From CAYTZH01 sp964442285 (GTDB taxonomy: Bacteria > Myxococcota_A > UBA9160 > JAFDET01): a stretch of DNA of 64,000 bases. Both the position numbers and the translations under genes were made by a program. The stretch spans positions 62,001 through 126,000 of the forward strand of contig CAYTZH010000003.1 in the NCBI GenBank assembly GCA_964442285.1, in the 5' to 3' direction. Within the stretch, counting starts at the first letter, position 1. Every line of letters begins with the position of its first letter. Positions 24,657 to 33,914 of the stretch are shown one piece after another. Below the pieces are notes generated by a model, which was not told where the DNA came from, made no database searches, and worked only from the letters and a program-made list of their open reading frames with translations.

Positions 24657-26036
24657 TCACGTCTCCGCCTCCTCGTGGCTCAGCCGCCCATGCTCGCGCA
24701 CGACGAAGACCGCGACTGCGATCCAGATCACCACCAGGGCCACGTTCAGGGCGAAGTAGCCGACCGTGGCCAGGCTGAGCACGCGCTGGCCCACCAGCAC
24801 GGTCCCCGCCGAGAGGCCGTCGCCCACCCGGACGAAGAGGGTATCGATGGTCGGCTTGCCCTTGAACTTCTCCTCGGCCGAGACCGGCAGCCAGAGGACG
24901 TGGCGGGCGGTGTTGTTGACGGAGTAGTCGGTGCTGTTCTCGGCGATCTTCATCAGCTTCACCACGGCCAGGACCGGAAGCACGGCCATGGTGGCATAGG
25001 AGAGCAGGGCGATGGAGGGCATCAGCATCAGGATGGCCCCGAAGCCGCCGTACTTGAGGAGCCGCGAGGCGACCAGCGCCTGCAGCAGCAGGGCGCAGAG
25101 GTTCACCCAGGAGAAGAAGTCGGCGTAGAAGGCGGTGGTGCCGGCCTTGGTGAAGTCCACCAGGGCGTCGCCGGTGATGCGGGCCTCGCTCGCCTCCTCG
25201 GCCAGGGTGTCCTGCACGACCCGGAAGAGCACCGTCTCCCCCGTCGTGTTGGTCCAGGCCATGAGCAGGGTGATCACGCCCACCGCGAGCAGGTAGGGGC
25301 TGCGAAGCACCGTGGCCACCGAGCCGGGCAGGGGACCCTCGGGCATGGGCCCCTGGGTCGGCGCGGGCATCGAGCCGCTGGAGGGCTCGCCGCCCGGCCC
25401 CCGGCGGTCGGCCCAGCGGGTCAGGAACACCGAGACGAGCAGGGGGGCCTGCGCCACCAGCAGCAGGCTCTCGGTCCGCAGCCAGCCCGCGTCGAGGAGC
25501 GTCTCGGTCAGGGTCGACCCGGCCCAGGCGCCCCCGGTGGCGCCGATCGCGATCAGCGGCAGCAGCCGCTTGCCCTGGGCGTCGCCGTAGAGGTCGGCGG
25601 CGAAGGCCCAGAACTGGGCCACCACGAAGACGCCGAACATCCCGACCCACAGGTAGAAGGCGATCCCGGTGCCGGGGAGATGGCCGAGGAAGAAGCCCGG
25701 CTGCAACACCCAGAACAGCAGCATGTTCGACATGCAGAAGAGGGTCGCGCGGCTGATCAACGTGGCCCGGTGCATGCGGCTCGCCAGGCGGCCGTAGAGC
25801 GTCACCACGGGGAGCAGCAGGAGGCTCTGGCCGAAGGCCGAGTAGGCCTTCACCTCCATCTTGGAGATGCCCTCGATCTCCGACACCGCCAGCCAGCCCT
25901 CGCGCAGGGGCTTCACGAAGTAGTAGGCGCACAGGATCAGGAACACGTTGGAGACCATGACGATGGCCGTGACGCCCTCGCCCGGTCGTACCTCGGTGAA
26001 GATCCTCAGGAAGCGCTCGGTGCGCGTCGGTTGCAC
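24657..26036 (-). CDS. Npt1/Npt2-type (ATP:ADP antiporter-like) transporter
   Basis: 459 residues with about 12 membrane segments. Diagnostic stretches include YYFVKPLREGWLAVS, AQFWAFAADLYGDAQGKRL and ENSTDYSVNNTARHVLWLPV followed by KGKPTIDTLFVRVGDGLSA, all typical of free-living bacterial relatives of the rickettsial/chlamydial ADP/ATP translocase. It should sit in the inner membrane. The real substrate (ATP, ADP or another nucleotide) and direction are unknown. GTG 26036 is used as start. It is transcribed with the serine hydrolase 23612-24631 and is the second such transporter within 10 kb. Confidence 0.85.
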   Translation of the reverse strand: MQPTRTERFLRIFTEVRPGEGVTAIVMVSNVFLILCAYYFVKPLREGWLAVSEIEGISKMEVKAYSAFGQSLLLLPVVTLYGRLASRMHRATLISRATLFCMSNMLLFWVLQPGFFLGHLPGTGIAFYLWVGMFGVFVVAQFWAFAADLYGDAQGKRLLPLIAIGATGGAWAGSTLTETLLDAGWLRTESLLLVAQAPLLVSVFLTRWADRRGPGGEPSSGSMPAPTQGPMPEGPLPGSVATVLRSPYLLAVGVITLLMAWTNTTGETVLFRVVQDTLAEEASEARITGDALVDFTKAGTTAFYADFFSWVNLCALLLQALVASRLLKYGGFGAILMLMPSIALLSYATMAVLPVLAVVKLMKIAENSTDYSVNNTARHVLWLPVSAEEKFKGKPTIDTLFVRVGDGLSAGTVLVGQRVLSLATVGYFALNVALVVIWIAVAVFVVREHGRLSHEEAET

Positions 26037-26060
26037 AGCGACGGAACCTAACAGGCCGGG

Positions 26061-26453
26061 CTAGAGAGCGGAGCCCACGGCCCCCAGCAGGGCGCCGACC
26101 ACGAGCAGCACGTTGGCGGCGAAGCTGATCAGGAAGCCGCGCCCGCGACGGGCGGGGTCGGCCACGTAGCCGCGGAAGAAGAGCGCCCGGCCCAGGACGA
26201 ACACCAGGCCCAGCACCACCGCCAGCCCCGCGTGCACGAAGTGCGCGAACAGGAACAGGCTGGGCAGGAACACGATCAGCTGCTCGAGGGTGTTCATCTG
26301 GGCCCGGAAGTAGCGCTCGAAGACCGGATGCCCCGTGGTCGCCGGCGCAGCGACCTGGAAGCGGCCCCGCGCGGTCCCCGTCTGCATGCCGAAGTAGAGG
26401 TATTCCAGCAGGGCGATGGCGGCGACCGCGGCCACCCAGGGCGAGATGCTCAC
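26061..26453 (-). CDS. MAPEG family membrane protein
   Basis: 130 residues, four membrane helices. The block HPVFERYFRAQMNTLEQLIVF is the MAPEG signature (microsomal glutathione transferase/eicosanoid family). An extended frame reaches 26519, but GTG 26453 behind a perfect GGAGG (26456-26461) gives the standard MAPEG length. Bacterial members may conjugate glutathione-like thiols to lipophilic compounds. No partner is evident. Confidence 0.85.
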   Translation of the reverse strand: MSISPWVAAVAAIALLEYLYFGMQTGTARGRFQVAAPATTGHPVFERYFRAQMNTLEQLIVFLPSLFLFAHFVHAGLAVVLGLVFVLGRALFFRGYVADPARRGRGFLISFAANVLLVVGALLGAVGSAL

Positions 26454-26631
26454 GGGACCTCCACAGGTTGTCGCCAGCATACCGAGGTGCGACCCGAAAG
26501 GGCGAAAGCGACCTTCCATCGGGGCATTGAGGCCGGACCTGCGAACCGTATCCCCGCGGGGGAAAGGGCTCGATGCAACTGCTTTTTCGTCAATGATTCC
26601 GGCTTGTTACAGCGCCCGCCCGACGGGCCGC

Positions 26632-26651
26632 CCCCGCGCTTGGGCGCGGGG
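26632..26651. other. strong GC hairpin in intergenic region
   Basis: CCCCGCGC-TTGG-GCGCGGGG forms a perfect 8-bp stem with a 4-base loop, between the divergent MAPEG gene and the TPR-peptidase gene. It is followed by CCTTCTGCTATGCT but no T run, so it is not a clear terminator. TATGCT at 26659-26664 may be a -10 for the downstream gene. The rest of 26454-26719 shows no gene. Confidence 0.4.
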
Positions 26652-26719
26652 CCTTCTGCTATGCTCACGCTCCGAATCCAGCCCCTGCCCCCCCGGCCTG
26701 GGGTCCGATTGAAGGACCG

Positions 26720-27757
26720 ATGAAGGACAAGGATCGCTACTGGGACTGCCTCGATCACGCGATGGAGGCCGCGCACGGAGGTCGCACCGACGAGGCCCTG
26801 GCCTGGTTGGACGAGGCCCTCAAGACCCACCCCGGCGGCGCCGAGGCCCACAACGGCCGCGGCGAGATCCTCTGGGACGAGGGCAAGGTGGAGGAGGCGC
26901 TCCACGAGTTCGAGCGCGCCCTGTCCACCGACCCGAAGTTCACCGCCGCCCACCTGAACCGCGCCGAGCTCCTGATCGAGGAGTTCTCCGAGTACGAGCA
27001 GGCCATCGGCCACTGCGACGCGCTGCTGGCGGGGACCCCGGAGCTGCCCCGGCCCGACCGCGCCACCGAGGCCGAGATCTACTATCTGAAGAGCAAGGCG
27101 CTCTTCTACCTGGACGACCTGGAGGGCGCCCTGTTCCTGGTGCGGCGGGCGCTCAAGGCGGGGGGCGATCAGGCGGTCTACCGCGCCTTCGAGGGCCAGA
27201 TCCTGTTCGAGATGGGGCGCTTCGCCGAGGCGCAGCGTCCTCTCGAGCGCTCGGTGGCGATGGACCCGGAGTCGGGCCACGCCACCTACCACCTGGGGCT
27301 GGTGCTCGAGCGGCTGGGCGACGACCAGGCTGCCGGGGAGCTCTTCTCCCGGGCCGACGCCCTCGACCCGGACCACTACCCGCTGCCGGTCGAGATGGAG
27401 GCGGCGCGCTTCCAGACCGTCGCCCGCGACGCCCTCGACGACCTGCCCCGCTCGATCCGGGACTACGTCGAGAACGTGCCGGTGCTGATCGAGGACTTCC
27501 CGGCCCTGGATCTGGTGGGCCAGGAGAACGTCTCGCCCCAGATCCTGGGCATCTTCGTCGGCGTGCCGCGCACCGAGGCCAGCGTGTCGCAGCAGGAGCC
27601 GGAGCCCAACCGGGTGATGCTGTTCAAGCGCAACCTGGAGAAGGTCTGCCGCACCGAGGAGGACCTGGTCGAGCAGATCCAGATCACCGTCAAGCACGAG
27701 ATCGGCCACTACCTGGGCCTCTCGGAGGCGGACCTCGAGAGGCTGGGGCTCGGCTAG
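26720..27757 (+). CDS. TPR protein with C-terminal zincin-type metallopeptidase domain
   Basis: 345 residues. About 6 tetratricopeptide-like repeats span residues 1-225. They are followed by a Zincin_1 (DUF1025-like) domain with VENVPVLIEDFP, ILGIFVGVP, NRVMLFKRNLE and the zinc motif HEIGHYLGLSE near the C-terminus. Zincin_1 proteins are usually stand-alone at about 120 residues, so the TPR fusion suggests a substrate-recruiting arm. A Shine-Dalgarno AAGGA precedes ATG 26720. The protein is cytoplasmic and its target is unknown. It ends 10 bases before glcD. Confidence 0.85.
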   Translation: MKDKDRYWDCLDHAMEAAHGGRTDEALAWLDEALKTHPGGAEAHNGRGEILWDEGKVEEALHEFERALSTDPKFTAAHLNRAELLIEEFSEYEQAIGHCDALLAGTPELPRPDRATEAEIYYLKSKALFYLDDLEGALFLVRRALKAGGDQAVYRAFEGQILFEMGRFAEAQRPLERSVAMDPESGHATYHLGLVLERLGDDQAAGELFSRADALDPDHYPLPVEMEAARFQTVARDALDDLPRSIRDYVENVPVLIEDFPALDLVGQENVSPQILGIFVGVPRTEASVSQQEPEPNRVMLFKRNLEKVCRTEEDLVEQIQITVKHEIGHYLGLSEADLERLGLG

Positions 27758-27767
27758 GCTCCCCGGG

Positions 27768-29222
27768 GTGCCGCCCCGACCCCCCGACGCTCCGGAGCTG
27801 CTCCGCGACCTCGCCCGGGTCGTCGGCGCCGCCCAGTGCCTCTCGCGCGACGAAGAGCTGTTCGTCTACGAGTGCGACGGCCTCACCCTCCACCGGTCCC
27901 GGCCCCTGGCCGTGGTCCTCCCCAGCGACACCGACCAGGTGGCCGCCGTGGTGAAGGCCTGCCGGCGCGCCGGGGTTCCCTTCGTGCCGCGGGGCGCGGG
28001 CACCGGGCTCTCGGGCGGCGCGAGGGCCCCGGAAGGCGGCGTCATCATCGAGTGCGCGCGGATGGACCGCATCCTCGAGATCCGGCCCGAGGACGCCTAC
28101 GCGGTGGTCCAGCCCGGGGTGGTGAATGCGGACCTCTCGGCTGCCGCCCGGCCCTTCGGCCTCTTCTACGCGCCCGACCCCTCGAGCCAGGCGGCCTGCA
28201 CCCTGGGCGGCAACGTGGCCGAGAACGCGGGCGGTCCCCACACGCTGAAGTACGGCACCACCACCGAGCACGTGCTCGCCCTCGAGCTGGTCCTCCCCGA
28301 CGGCGGGGTGGTGCGCCTGGGCTCGCCGGCCGGAGGCGACCCGGGCTACGACCTCGTGGGCGCCGTGGTGGGGAGCGAGGGGACCCTGGGCGTCGTCACC
28401 GAGGCGACGGTGCGGCTGATTCCGTTGCCGGAGGCGGTCGAGACCCTGCTGGCGGTGTTCCCGGACGTGGTCTCGGCCTGCCGGGCCGTGGGCGCGGTGA
28501 TCCGCGAGGGCCTGGTGCCCGCCTCGCTCGAGATCGTCGACCGGCGCACGATCGAGGCGGTGGAGGCCAGCGTCTACGCGGCCGGCCTGCCCCGGGATGC
28601 CGGGGCGGTTCTGATCGTGGAGCTCGACGGGGTGGCCGAGGCCGTCGCCGCCGAGCGCGCGCGGGTGGAGGCGCTGGCGGCGGCGTCCGGCGCCTCGCGG
28701 GTGGAACGGGCCCGCGACGAGGCCGAGCGCCAGCGCTTCTGGCGCGCCCGCAAGGGGGCCTTCGGCGCCATGGGCCGGCTCGCGCCGGACCTCTACGTCC
28801 ACGATGCGGTCGTGCCACGTCCGAAGCTGCCGGAGGTGCTGGATCGCATCTGCGCCATCGCCGATCGCCACCGGCTCAAGCTGGCCAACGTCTTCCACGC
28901 CGGCGACGGGAACCTGCACCCCAACATCTGCTTCGACCGCCGGGATGCCGACGAGCTGGCCCGGGTGCAGGCCGCCGGGGAGGAGATCCTGCGTACCTGC
29001 GTGGAGGCCGGTGGCGTGATCACGGGCGAGCACGGGATCGGCAGCGAGAAGCGCGACTTCATGGGGCTGCTCTTCGACGAGCCCGACCTCGACGCCATGC
29101 GGCGCCTGCGGTCCGCCTTCGATCCCGACGGCGTCTGCAACCCCGGCAAGGTCTTCCCGACCACGCGCTTCTGCGTGGAGTCCGATCCCAAGGCGCGGGG
29201 CTACGATCGGATTCCCCTGTGA
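27768..29222 (+). CDS. glcD: glycolate oxidase subunit GlcD, FAD-linked
   Basis: 484 residues, FAD-binding PCMH type. The flavin block is FVPRGAGTGLSGGA followed by LGGNVAENAGGPHTLKYG. The C-terminal oxidase domain has NVFHAGDGNLHPNICFD and GEHGIGSEKRDFM, whose His residues bind substrate. It oxidises glycolate (or D-lactate) to the keto acid with GlcE and GlcF at the inner membrane. GTG 27768 follows TAGGCT (27755-27760) by 7 bases without a Shine-Dalgarno, so it may have its own leaderless promoter overlapping the preceding stop. It is coupled to glcE by GTGA. Confidence 0.93.
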   Translation: MPPRPPDAPELLRDLARVVGAAQCLSRDEELFVYECDGLTLHRSRPLAVVLPSDTDQVAAVVKACRRAGVPFVPRGAGTGLSGGARAPEGGVIIECARMDRILEIRPEDAYAVVQPGVVNADLSAAARPFGLFYAPDPSSQAACTLGGNVAENAGGPHTLKYGTTTEHVLALELVLPDGGVVRLGSPAGGDPGYDLVGAVVGSEGTLGVVTEATVRLIPLPEAVETLLAVFPDVVSACRAVGAVIREGLVPASLEIVDRRTIEAVEASVYAAGLPRDAGAVLIVELDGVAEAVAAERARVEALAAASGASRVERARDEAERQRFWRARKGAFGAMGRLAPDLYVHDAVVPRPKLPEVLDRICAIADRHRLKLANVFHAGDGNLHPNICFDRRDADELARVQAAGEEILRTCVEAGGVITGEHGIGSEKRDFMGLLFDEPDLDAMRRLRSAFDPDGVCNPGKVFPTTRFCVESDPKARGYDRIPL

Positions 29223-30370
29223 CGGACCTCCTCGAGCCCGCCGATGTCGCGGGCCTGGTCGCGGCGGTCCGGGGGCTCGGAGAGGCCGGTGGGAGCTGCC
29301 TGGTGCGCGGCGGCGGCACCCGGCTCGGGCGCCTGAATCCCGGTCGCGCCGACGCGGTGCTCTCCACGCGGCGGCTCGCGGGCATCGAGGTGCTGGATGC
29401 CGAGGAGGGGGTGGCCCGGGTGGGCGCCGGCACGCCCCTGGCGGAGCTGCGGGCGGCCGCCAGCGCCAAGGGCTGGGAGCCCGCCCTCGAGGCGCCCGCA
29501 GGCGCCACCGTGGGCGGTGTGGTCGCCACCGCGGAGACCGGTCCGCGGGCGCTCGGCTACGGCGCCGTGCGCGACCACGTGCTGGGGCTCGAAGTGGTGT
29601 CGGGAGACGGCGAGCGCACCCGTTGCGGCGGGCGCGTGGTGAAGAACGTGACGGGCTACGACCTGATGAAGCTCCACTGCGGCGGCTTCGGCACGCTCGG
29701 GGTGGTCGCTGCCGCCTGGCTCCGGCTGCGCGCGCGCCCGGCGCGGGTCCGGGTGCTGTGCGGCGCGCCGTCCCCGGAGGTCGCGGTGGAGACGGCCCGG
29801 GAGGCCGCACGCTGTCCGTCGGCGCGCTGCATCGCGCTGCTCTCGCCCGACCTGGCCGCCCGGCTCGCGCCCGACGCCGCCGAGGCGGGTCGGCCGCTGC
29901 TGGTGGTCGAGCTCGCGGGGGGCGAGGCCGGTGTCGAGCGCGGGGTCCGGGACCTGCGCGCGCTGCTCGATTGGCGGGAGGGACCCGCGGACCTGGTGGA
30001 CCGCCTGGGCGTTCCCTGGTCCGAGGTCGGGGACGGGGTCTGCCTCCGGGTCACCGCCCTGCCCTCGCGAGCCGCCGCGGCGCTGGAGGCGCTCGCGGCC
30101 GCCGGCGCCGAGACGCTGGCCCATGCGGGCGCGGGGACGATCCGGGCGCGGCTCCCGGCACTGGAGGTCGAGGCGGCCCTCGCCGCGGCGCGCACCGCCG
30201 CGGCGGCCGGCGGCGGGTCCTGGCGGATCGAGTCGGCGCCCGCCGGGGCCCCCGCGCCGGGCGACGTCTTCGGCGATCCGCCCGCGTCGCTCCCGCTGAT
30301 GCGCGCCCTGAAGGCGCGCTTCGATCCGCGCGGGGTCCTCAACCCGGGCCGCTTCGTGGGCGGCCTGTGA
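29219..30370 (+). CDS. glcE: glycolate oxidase subunit GlcE
   Basis: 383 residues, a second FAD-binding PCMH subunit. RGGGTRLGRLNPG is the flavin-pyrophosphate loop, and GATVGGVVATAETGPRALGYG and GGRVVKNVTGYDLMKLHCG are GlcE-specific. It is shorter than GlcD in the substrate domain. It ends with FDPRGVLNPGRFVGGL as the family does. GTG overlaps the glcD stop and its own stop overlaps glcF, so the three are translated as a coupled set. Confidence 0.92.
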   Translation: MTDLLEPADVAGLVAAVRGLGEAGGSCLVRGGGTRLGRLNPGRADAVLSTRRLAGIEVLDAEEGVARVGAGTPLAELRAAASAKGWEPALEAPAGATVGGVVATAETGPRALGYGAVRDHVLGLEVVSGDGERTRCGGRVVKNVTGYDLMKLHCGGFGTLGVVAAAWLRLRARPARVRVLCGAPSPEVAVETAREAARCPSARCIALLSPDLAARLAPDAAEAGRPLLVVELAGGEAGVERGVRDLRALLDWREGPADLVDRLGVPWSEVGDGVCLRVTALPSRAAAALEALAAAGAETLAHAGAGTIRARLPALEVEAALAAARTAAAAGGGSWRIESAPAGAPAPGDVFGDPPASLPLMRALKARFDPRGVLNPGRFVGGL

Positions 30371-31638
30371 GCCAGGGGGCGCCGGACCTGCTGCGGCTGG
30401 CGGAGGGCGGGGAGTCGCTCTACCCGTCGACGCTGGACTGTGTGCACTGCGGGCTCTGCCTGCCGGTGTGTCCCACCTACCGGGAGACCGGGCGCGAGGT
30501 CTCCTCGCCGCGGGGGCGGATCTACCTCATGCGCGGCGTGGCCGAGGGAGCGATCGCCCTGGGCGACGTCGTGGCCGAGGAGGCCTACCTGTGTCTCGGC
30601 TGTCGCGCGTGCGAGACGGCCTGTCCGTCGGGGGTCCGCTACGGGCGGCTGCTCGAGGCCACCCGGGCCGCGGTCGAGCGCGCGGGCCTGCGCCGCGGCT
30701 GGCCCCGACGCCTGGAGGGCCTGGCCCTCCGCCACGTCGTCCCCTTCCCGGGGCGACTCCGCGCCCTGGTGAGCCTCCTCGGTGTCGCCCAGGGCCTCGG
30801 ACTCGACCGGCTCGCCGCGCGGCTCGCCCCGGCTGCCTGGCGGACGCGCCTCGCCCAGGCGCCCCGCGTGCCGCCCCGGGCCGAGCGGCAGGCGCTTCCG
30901 ACGCAGGTGCCGGCCGTCGGGGAGCGACGCGGCCGGGTGGGCTTCTTCGTCGGCTGCGTCATGCCCGAGCTGTTCGGGGCGGTGAATGCCGCCACGCTCC
31001 GGGTGCTGGCCCATAACGGCTTCGAGGTGGTGGTGGCGGGCGGCCAGGGCTGCTGCGGCGCGCTCCAGGCCCACGCCGGCGACGCCGCCCTCGCGGCCGA
31101 TCTCCTGGCGCGCAACGCCCGGGCCTTCGCCGGCGTCGACGCCGTGGTGGTGAACTCGGCCGGCTGCGGCGCCTTCCTGCGCGAGGCCGAGGCCTGGCTG
31201 CCCGACGACGCGGGCCTCGGCGCCCGGGTGCGCGACGTGAGCGAGCTGCTCGACGAGGCCGGGCTGCGCGCCCCGCCCGGCCGGGTGGAGGCCCGGGTCT
31301 GCTACGACGATCCCTGCCACCTGCTCCACGGGCAGGGCGTGGGCGCGGCGCCGCGCCGACTGCTGCAGCAGATCCCGGGCGTGGTGCTGACGGAGCACGC
31401 CGACGCCGCGGGCTGCTGCGGGGCGGCGGGCATCTACAACCTCACCCATCCGGCCATGGCCCAGGCCGTGCTGGCCCGGAAGCTCGACGCCCTCGAGGCC
31501 GCGGCGCCGGACCTCGTGGCCACGGGCAACCCGGGCTGTCTGCTGCAGCTCCGCCAGGGCCTCGCCGCGCGCGAGTCCCCGATCGGCGTGGTCCATCCGG
31601 TGGAGCTGCTCGACCGCGCCTACGCCGTCCGAGCCTAG
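30367..31638 (+). CDS. glcF: glycolate oxidase iron-sulfur subunit GlcF
   Basis: 423 residues. Two [4Fe-4S] ferredoxin motifs come first, CVHCGLCLPVCP and CLGCRACETACP. Two cysteine-rich CCG domains follow (GGQGCCGALQAHAG; DDPCHLLH with AAGCCGAAG). It passes electrons from GlcD/E to the quinone pool. It is the last gene of the glcDEF operon and overlaps the convergent lipoprotein gene by 4 bases. No glcG, glcB or glcC neighbour is present. Confidence 0.93.
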   Translation: MSQGAPDLLRLAEGGESLYPSTLDCVHCGLCLPVCPTYRETGREVSSPRGRIYLMRGVAEGAIALGDVVAEEAYLCLGCRACETACPSGVRYGRLLEATRAAVERAGLRRGWPRRLEGLALRHVVPFPGRLRALVSLLGVAQGLGLDRLAARLAPAAWRTRLAQAPRVPPRAERQALPTQVPAVGERRGRVGFFVGCVMPELFGAVNAATLRVLAHNGFEVVVAGGQGCCGALQAHAGDAALAADLLARNARAFAGVDAVVVNSAGCGAFLREAEAWLPDDAGLGARVRDVSELLDEAGLRAPPGRVEARVCYDDPCHLLHGQGVGAAPRRLLQQIPGVVLTEHADAAGCCGAAGIYNLTHPAMAQAVLARKLDALEAAAPDLVATGNPGCLLQLRQGLAARESPIGVVHPVELLDRAYAVRA

Positions 31639-33914
31639 CGGTACAGGAAGGCGTCGGGCGTGGGCTTGGGGGCGCGCAGGCGCGGGAAGGCCGCCAGGCT
31701 CAGGTCCGGGAGCGACGCCTGCACCACCAGGTCGAAGGGCAGGAGCGGCTCCCGGCTGCGCACCAGCCCGTAGCGTTCTCGCATGCCCAGGAAGGCGTAG
31801 CTGGAGCGGGCCGCCGAGCGCCGATCCGGGTCGTCGGCCACACCGAGACGCGCGCGTTCGAAGTAGAGGTCGCGCCCGGCGTCGTCGTCGAGCACCGCAT
31901 CGCTGTCCACCCGGAAGTTGTGCCGCGCGGTCTCGTCCAACAGCGCCACCAGCCGCGAGAGCCGTTCGTCCGACACTTTCTGGCGTCGGATGACGGGCTC
32001 GTCGCCCTTGTCGCCGCTCTCGGGAAGGAAGTGGAACTCGAGCACACGACCGCCGGCCAGGATCACGCCGTCGGGGTGCAGCTCGCCGTTGGCCGGGTCG
32101 CCGTCGAGGAGGCCCGGGCGCAGCCCGAGGCCCTCGGGGCCGGCCACCCGGGGGTTCTCCCGCAGGAAGCCCCGGGAGACGCGGATGCCCTGGGTCGAGT
32201 AGCGGGCGATCTCCTCGCGCGCCCGCCGGCCCGCCTCCTCGGCGGCCTCGGTGCCCTGGAACTCCCGCGCGATGCGTCGCAGCAGGCCGTTGCGGAGGTC
32301 CGGGCGCGTTTCGCTGGACGCCGCCTCCAGGGCCTGCTCCGCGGCCCGCTCGCGCAGGCGGGCCTCCTGGGACGCCCCGAGGCCCGCCTGGCGCGCCACC
32401 TCGTAGGCCGCCACCTGGTTGCCGCGGCGCGCCTCCCAGTCCGCGAGCCAACGCGCCACCTCGCGGGTCCGCGCGCCGTCGGGCCGGCGCGCCAGGTACT
32501 GGCGCGCGTGGACCGCGGGCACGCGTCCGAACGGCCACGGCTTGAGCCAGGGATAGCGCACGAGCCGGTTCGGGAAGCTCGTGAAGGCCTGGGCGAACGA
32601 CGGCAGGTCGATCAGCCACTCGAGGGGCCGCGGCAGATCGCGGTGGATGGGGCCCCAGGCCAGGGGCCCCAGGAGGACCCAGCCGGTGCGCTCGAGGCGG
32701 TCCCGCCTGCGGGCCCGGTCGAAGGCCCGGTACGGGTTCTGGCTCGGATCCTCCACCCACGCCGCGGCGTGTCGGGCCATGTTGGAGCGACGCGGCGAGC
32801 GGCCCGCCAGACGCTCGAGCGCCCGCCAGGCGTCGCGTTCGGCCCCGGCGCCGGGAGACTCGGCGAGGGCGAGCGCCTCGGCGAAGGCTGCCTCGTCCGC
32901 GAGGGGGCCCTCGGGTGCGGCCTCGCGCAGCGCGCGGGCCGCCCCGGCCACGTCGCCGTCCGGCAGGAGCAGCGCCAGCGCCAGGTCCCGCGCGGCCGCC
33001 GGCTCCGCGAGCGGCGCGGCGTCGGCCGCGAGGCTCCTGCGCTGCTCCGCCCGCGCTCGGGCCAGCTCGTGGCCCGCCCGGCGGGCGATGCGCGCGGCGC
33101 TGCGATCCTCGGGGACGTACTCCGCCGCGCGCGCGGCCAGCAGCAGCGCCACGTCCCAGCGCTCCGCCTCGAGCGCCCGGCGGGCGCTGCGCAGAGCGCG
33201 GTCGCGGCGGGTGCGGAGCCAGGCGCGCTGGGCTTCCTCGGTGCGCGCGACGATCTCGGCGGCCTCCGGCGCATCGGGATGGGTCTCGAGGAAGGCCTTC
33301 CAGTGCACCAGGGCCTGGCGCTCGCGGAAGTTGAACTCGTCCTGCATGTGCTGGGTGATCAGCAGGTTGAGCAGCGACCGGGCCAGGCCGTAGAGGCCGC
33401 GGTAGCCCGCCGTGGCCGTGCGGGCCAGGGGCTGCACGATCGCGTTGAAGACCCGGGCCGTGATCTCCATGCGCGAGTCGCGGATGCGCCGGTCCGCCAG
33501 CGCCAGGGGATCGTCGGCGACCGCCTCCTCGAGCCGGCGCTCCAGGGCCGGCGACAGGTCGTCGCGCTCGAGGAGCGCCTCGCTGGCCCGGCGGTAGGCG
33601 ATGGGGTCGTCGAGGGTGGCGTTCAGGAGATCGCGGGCCACGGGCACCAGGCCCGTGGCCGGGGCGTCGGCCTCCCGCAGCCCCGACTCGATGCCCTCCA
33701 GCCGGGACAGCTCCCGCTCGGCGTCCTCCTGCTCCCCCGCCAGGGCGAGCCGGGCCAGGTCGCGGGCCACCCGGTCGGGCTCGTCGGGGACCTGCGCCCC
33801 CACGCTCGGCAGCGGCTCGAGGGGCGAGCCCAGCGGCGGCGCGCTCGGCGTCGCACACGCCGCCAGGAGCAGGGCGACCAGGGTCAGGACGGGCTCAGGG
33901 CGTGAAGCGATCAC
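31635..33914 (-). CDS. large lipoprotein, unrecognised, helical-repeat rich
   Basis: 759 residues, GTG start. A short signal sequence ends in the lipobox LLLAAC, so it is probably lipid-anchored. The next 450 residues are Arg/Ala/Leu-rich helical hairpins resembling TPR-like repeats. Motifs I cannot place include LVHWKAFLETHPDAPEAAE and a Trp/Pro-rich segment PNRLVRYPWLKPWPFGR. The C-terminal 200 residues are more beta-like. I recognise no family. It overlaps the upstream lipoprotein gene by 20 bases, so the two are probably one operon and may form an envelope complex. Confidence 0.75.
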   Translation of the reverse strand: MIASRPEPVLTLVALLLAACATPSAPPLGSPLEPLPSVGAQVPDEPDRVARDLARLALAGEQEDAERELSRLEGIESGLREADAPATGLVPVARDLLNATLDDPIAYRRASEALLERDDLSPALERRLEEAVADDPLALADRRIRDSRMEITARVFNAIVQPLARTATAGYRGLYGLARSLLNLLITQHMQDEFNFRERQALVHWKAFLETHPDAPEAAEIVARTEEAQRAWLRTRRDRALRSARRALEAERWDVALLLAARAAEYVPEDRSAARIARRAGHELARARAEQRRSLAADAAPLAEPAAARDLALALLLPDGDVAGAARALREAAPEGPLADEAAFAEALALAESPGAGAERDAWRALERLAGRSPRRSNMARHAAAWVEDPSQNPYRAFDRARRRDRLERTGWVLLGPLAWGPIHRDLPRPLEWLIDLPSFAQAFTSFPNRLVRYPWLKPWPFGRVPAVHARQYLARRPDGARTREVARWLADWEARRGNQVAAYEVARQAGLGASQEARLRERAAEQALEAASSETRPDLRNGLLRRIAREFQGTEAAEEAGRRAREEIARYSTQGIRVSRGFLRENPRVAGPEGLGLRPGLLDGDPANGELHPDGVILAGGRVLEFHFLPESGDKGDEPVIRRQKVSDERLSRLVALLDETARHNFRVDSDAVLDDDAGRDLYFERARLGVADDPDRRSAARSSYAFLGMRERYGLVRSREPLLPFDLVVQASLPDLSLAAFPRLRAPKPTPDAFLYR

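Noticed and set aside
33895..33914. Frameshift between the two lipoprotein genes
   Set aside because: The second gene has its own lipobox and signal sequence at the overlap, so it is a separate lipoprotein and not a broken continuation of the first.
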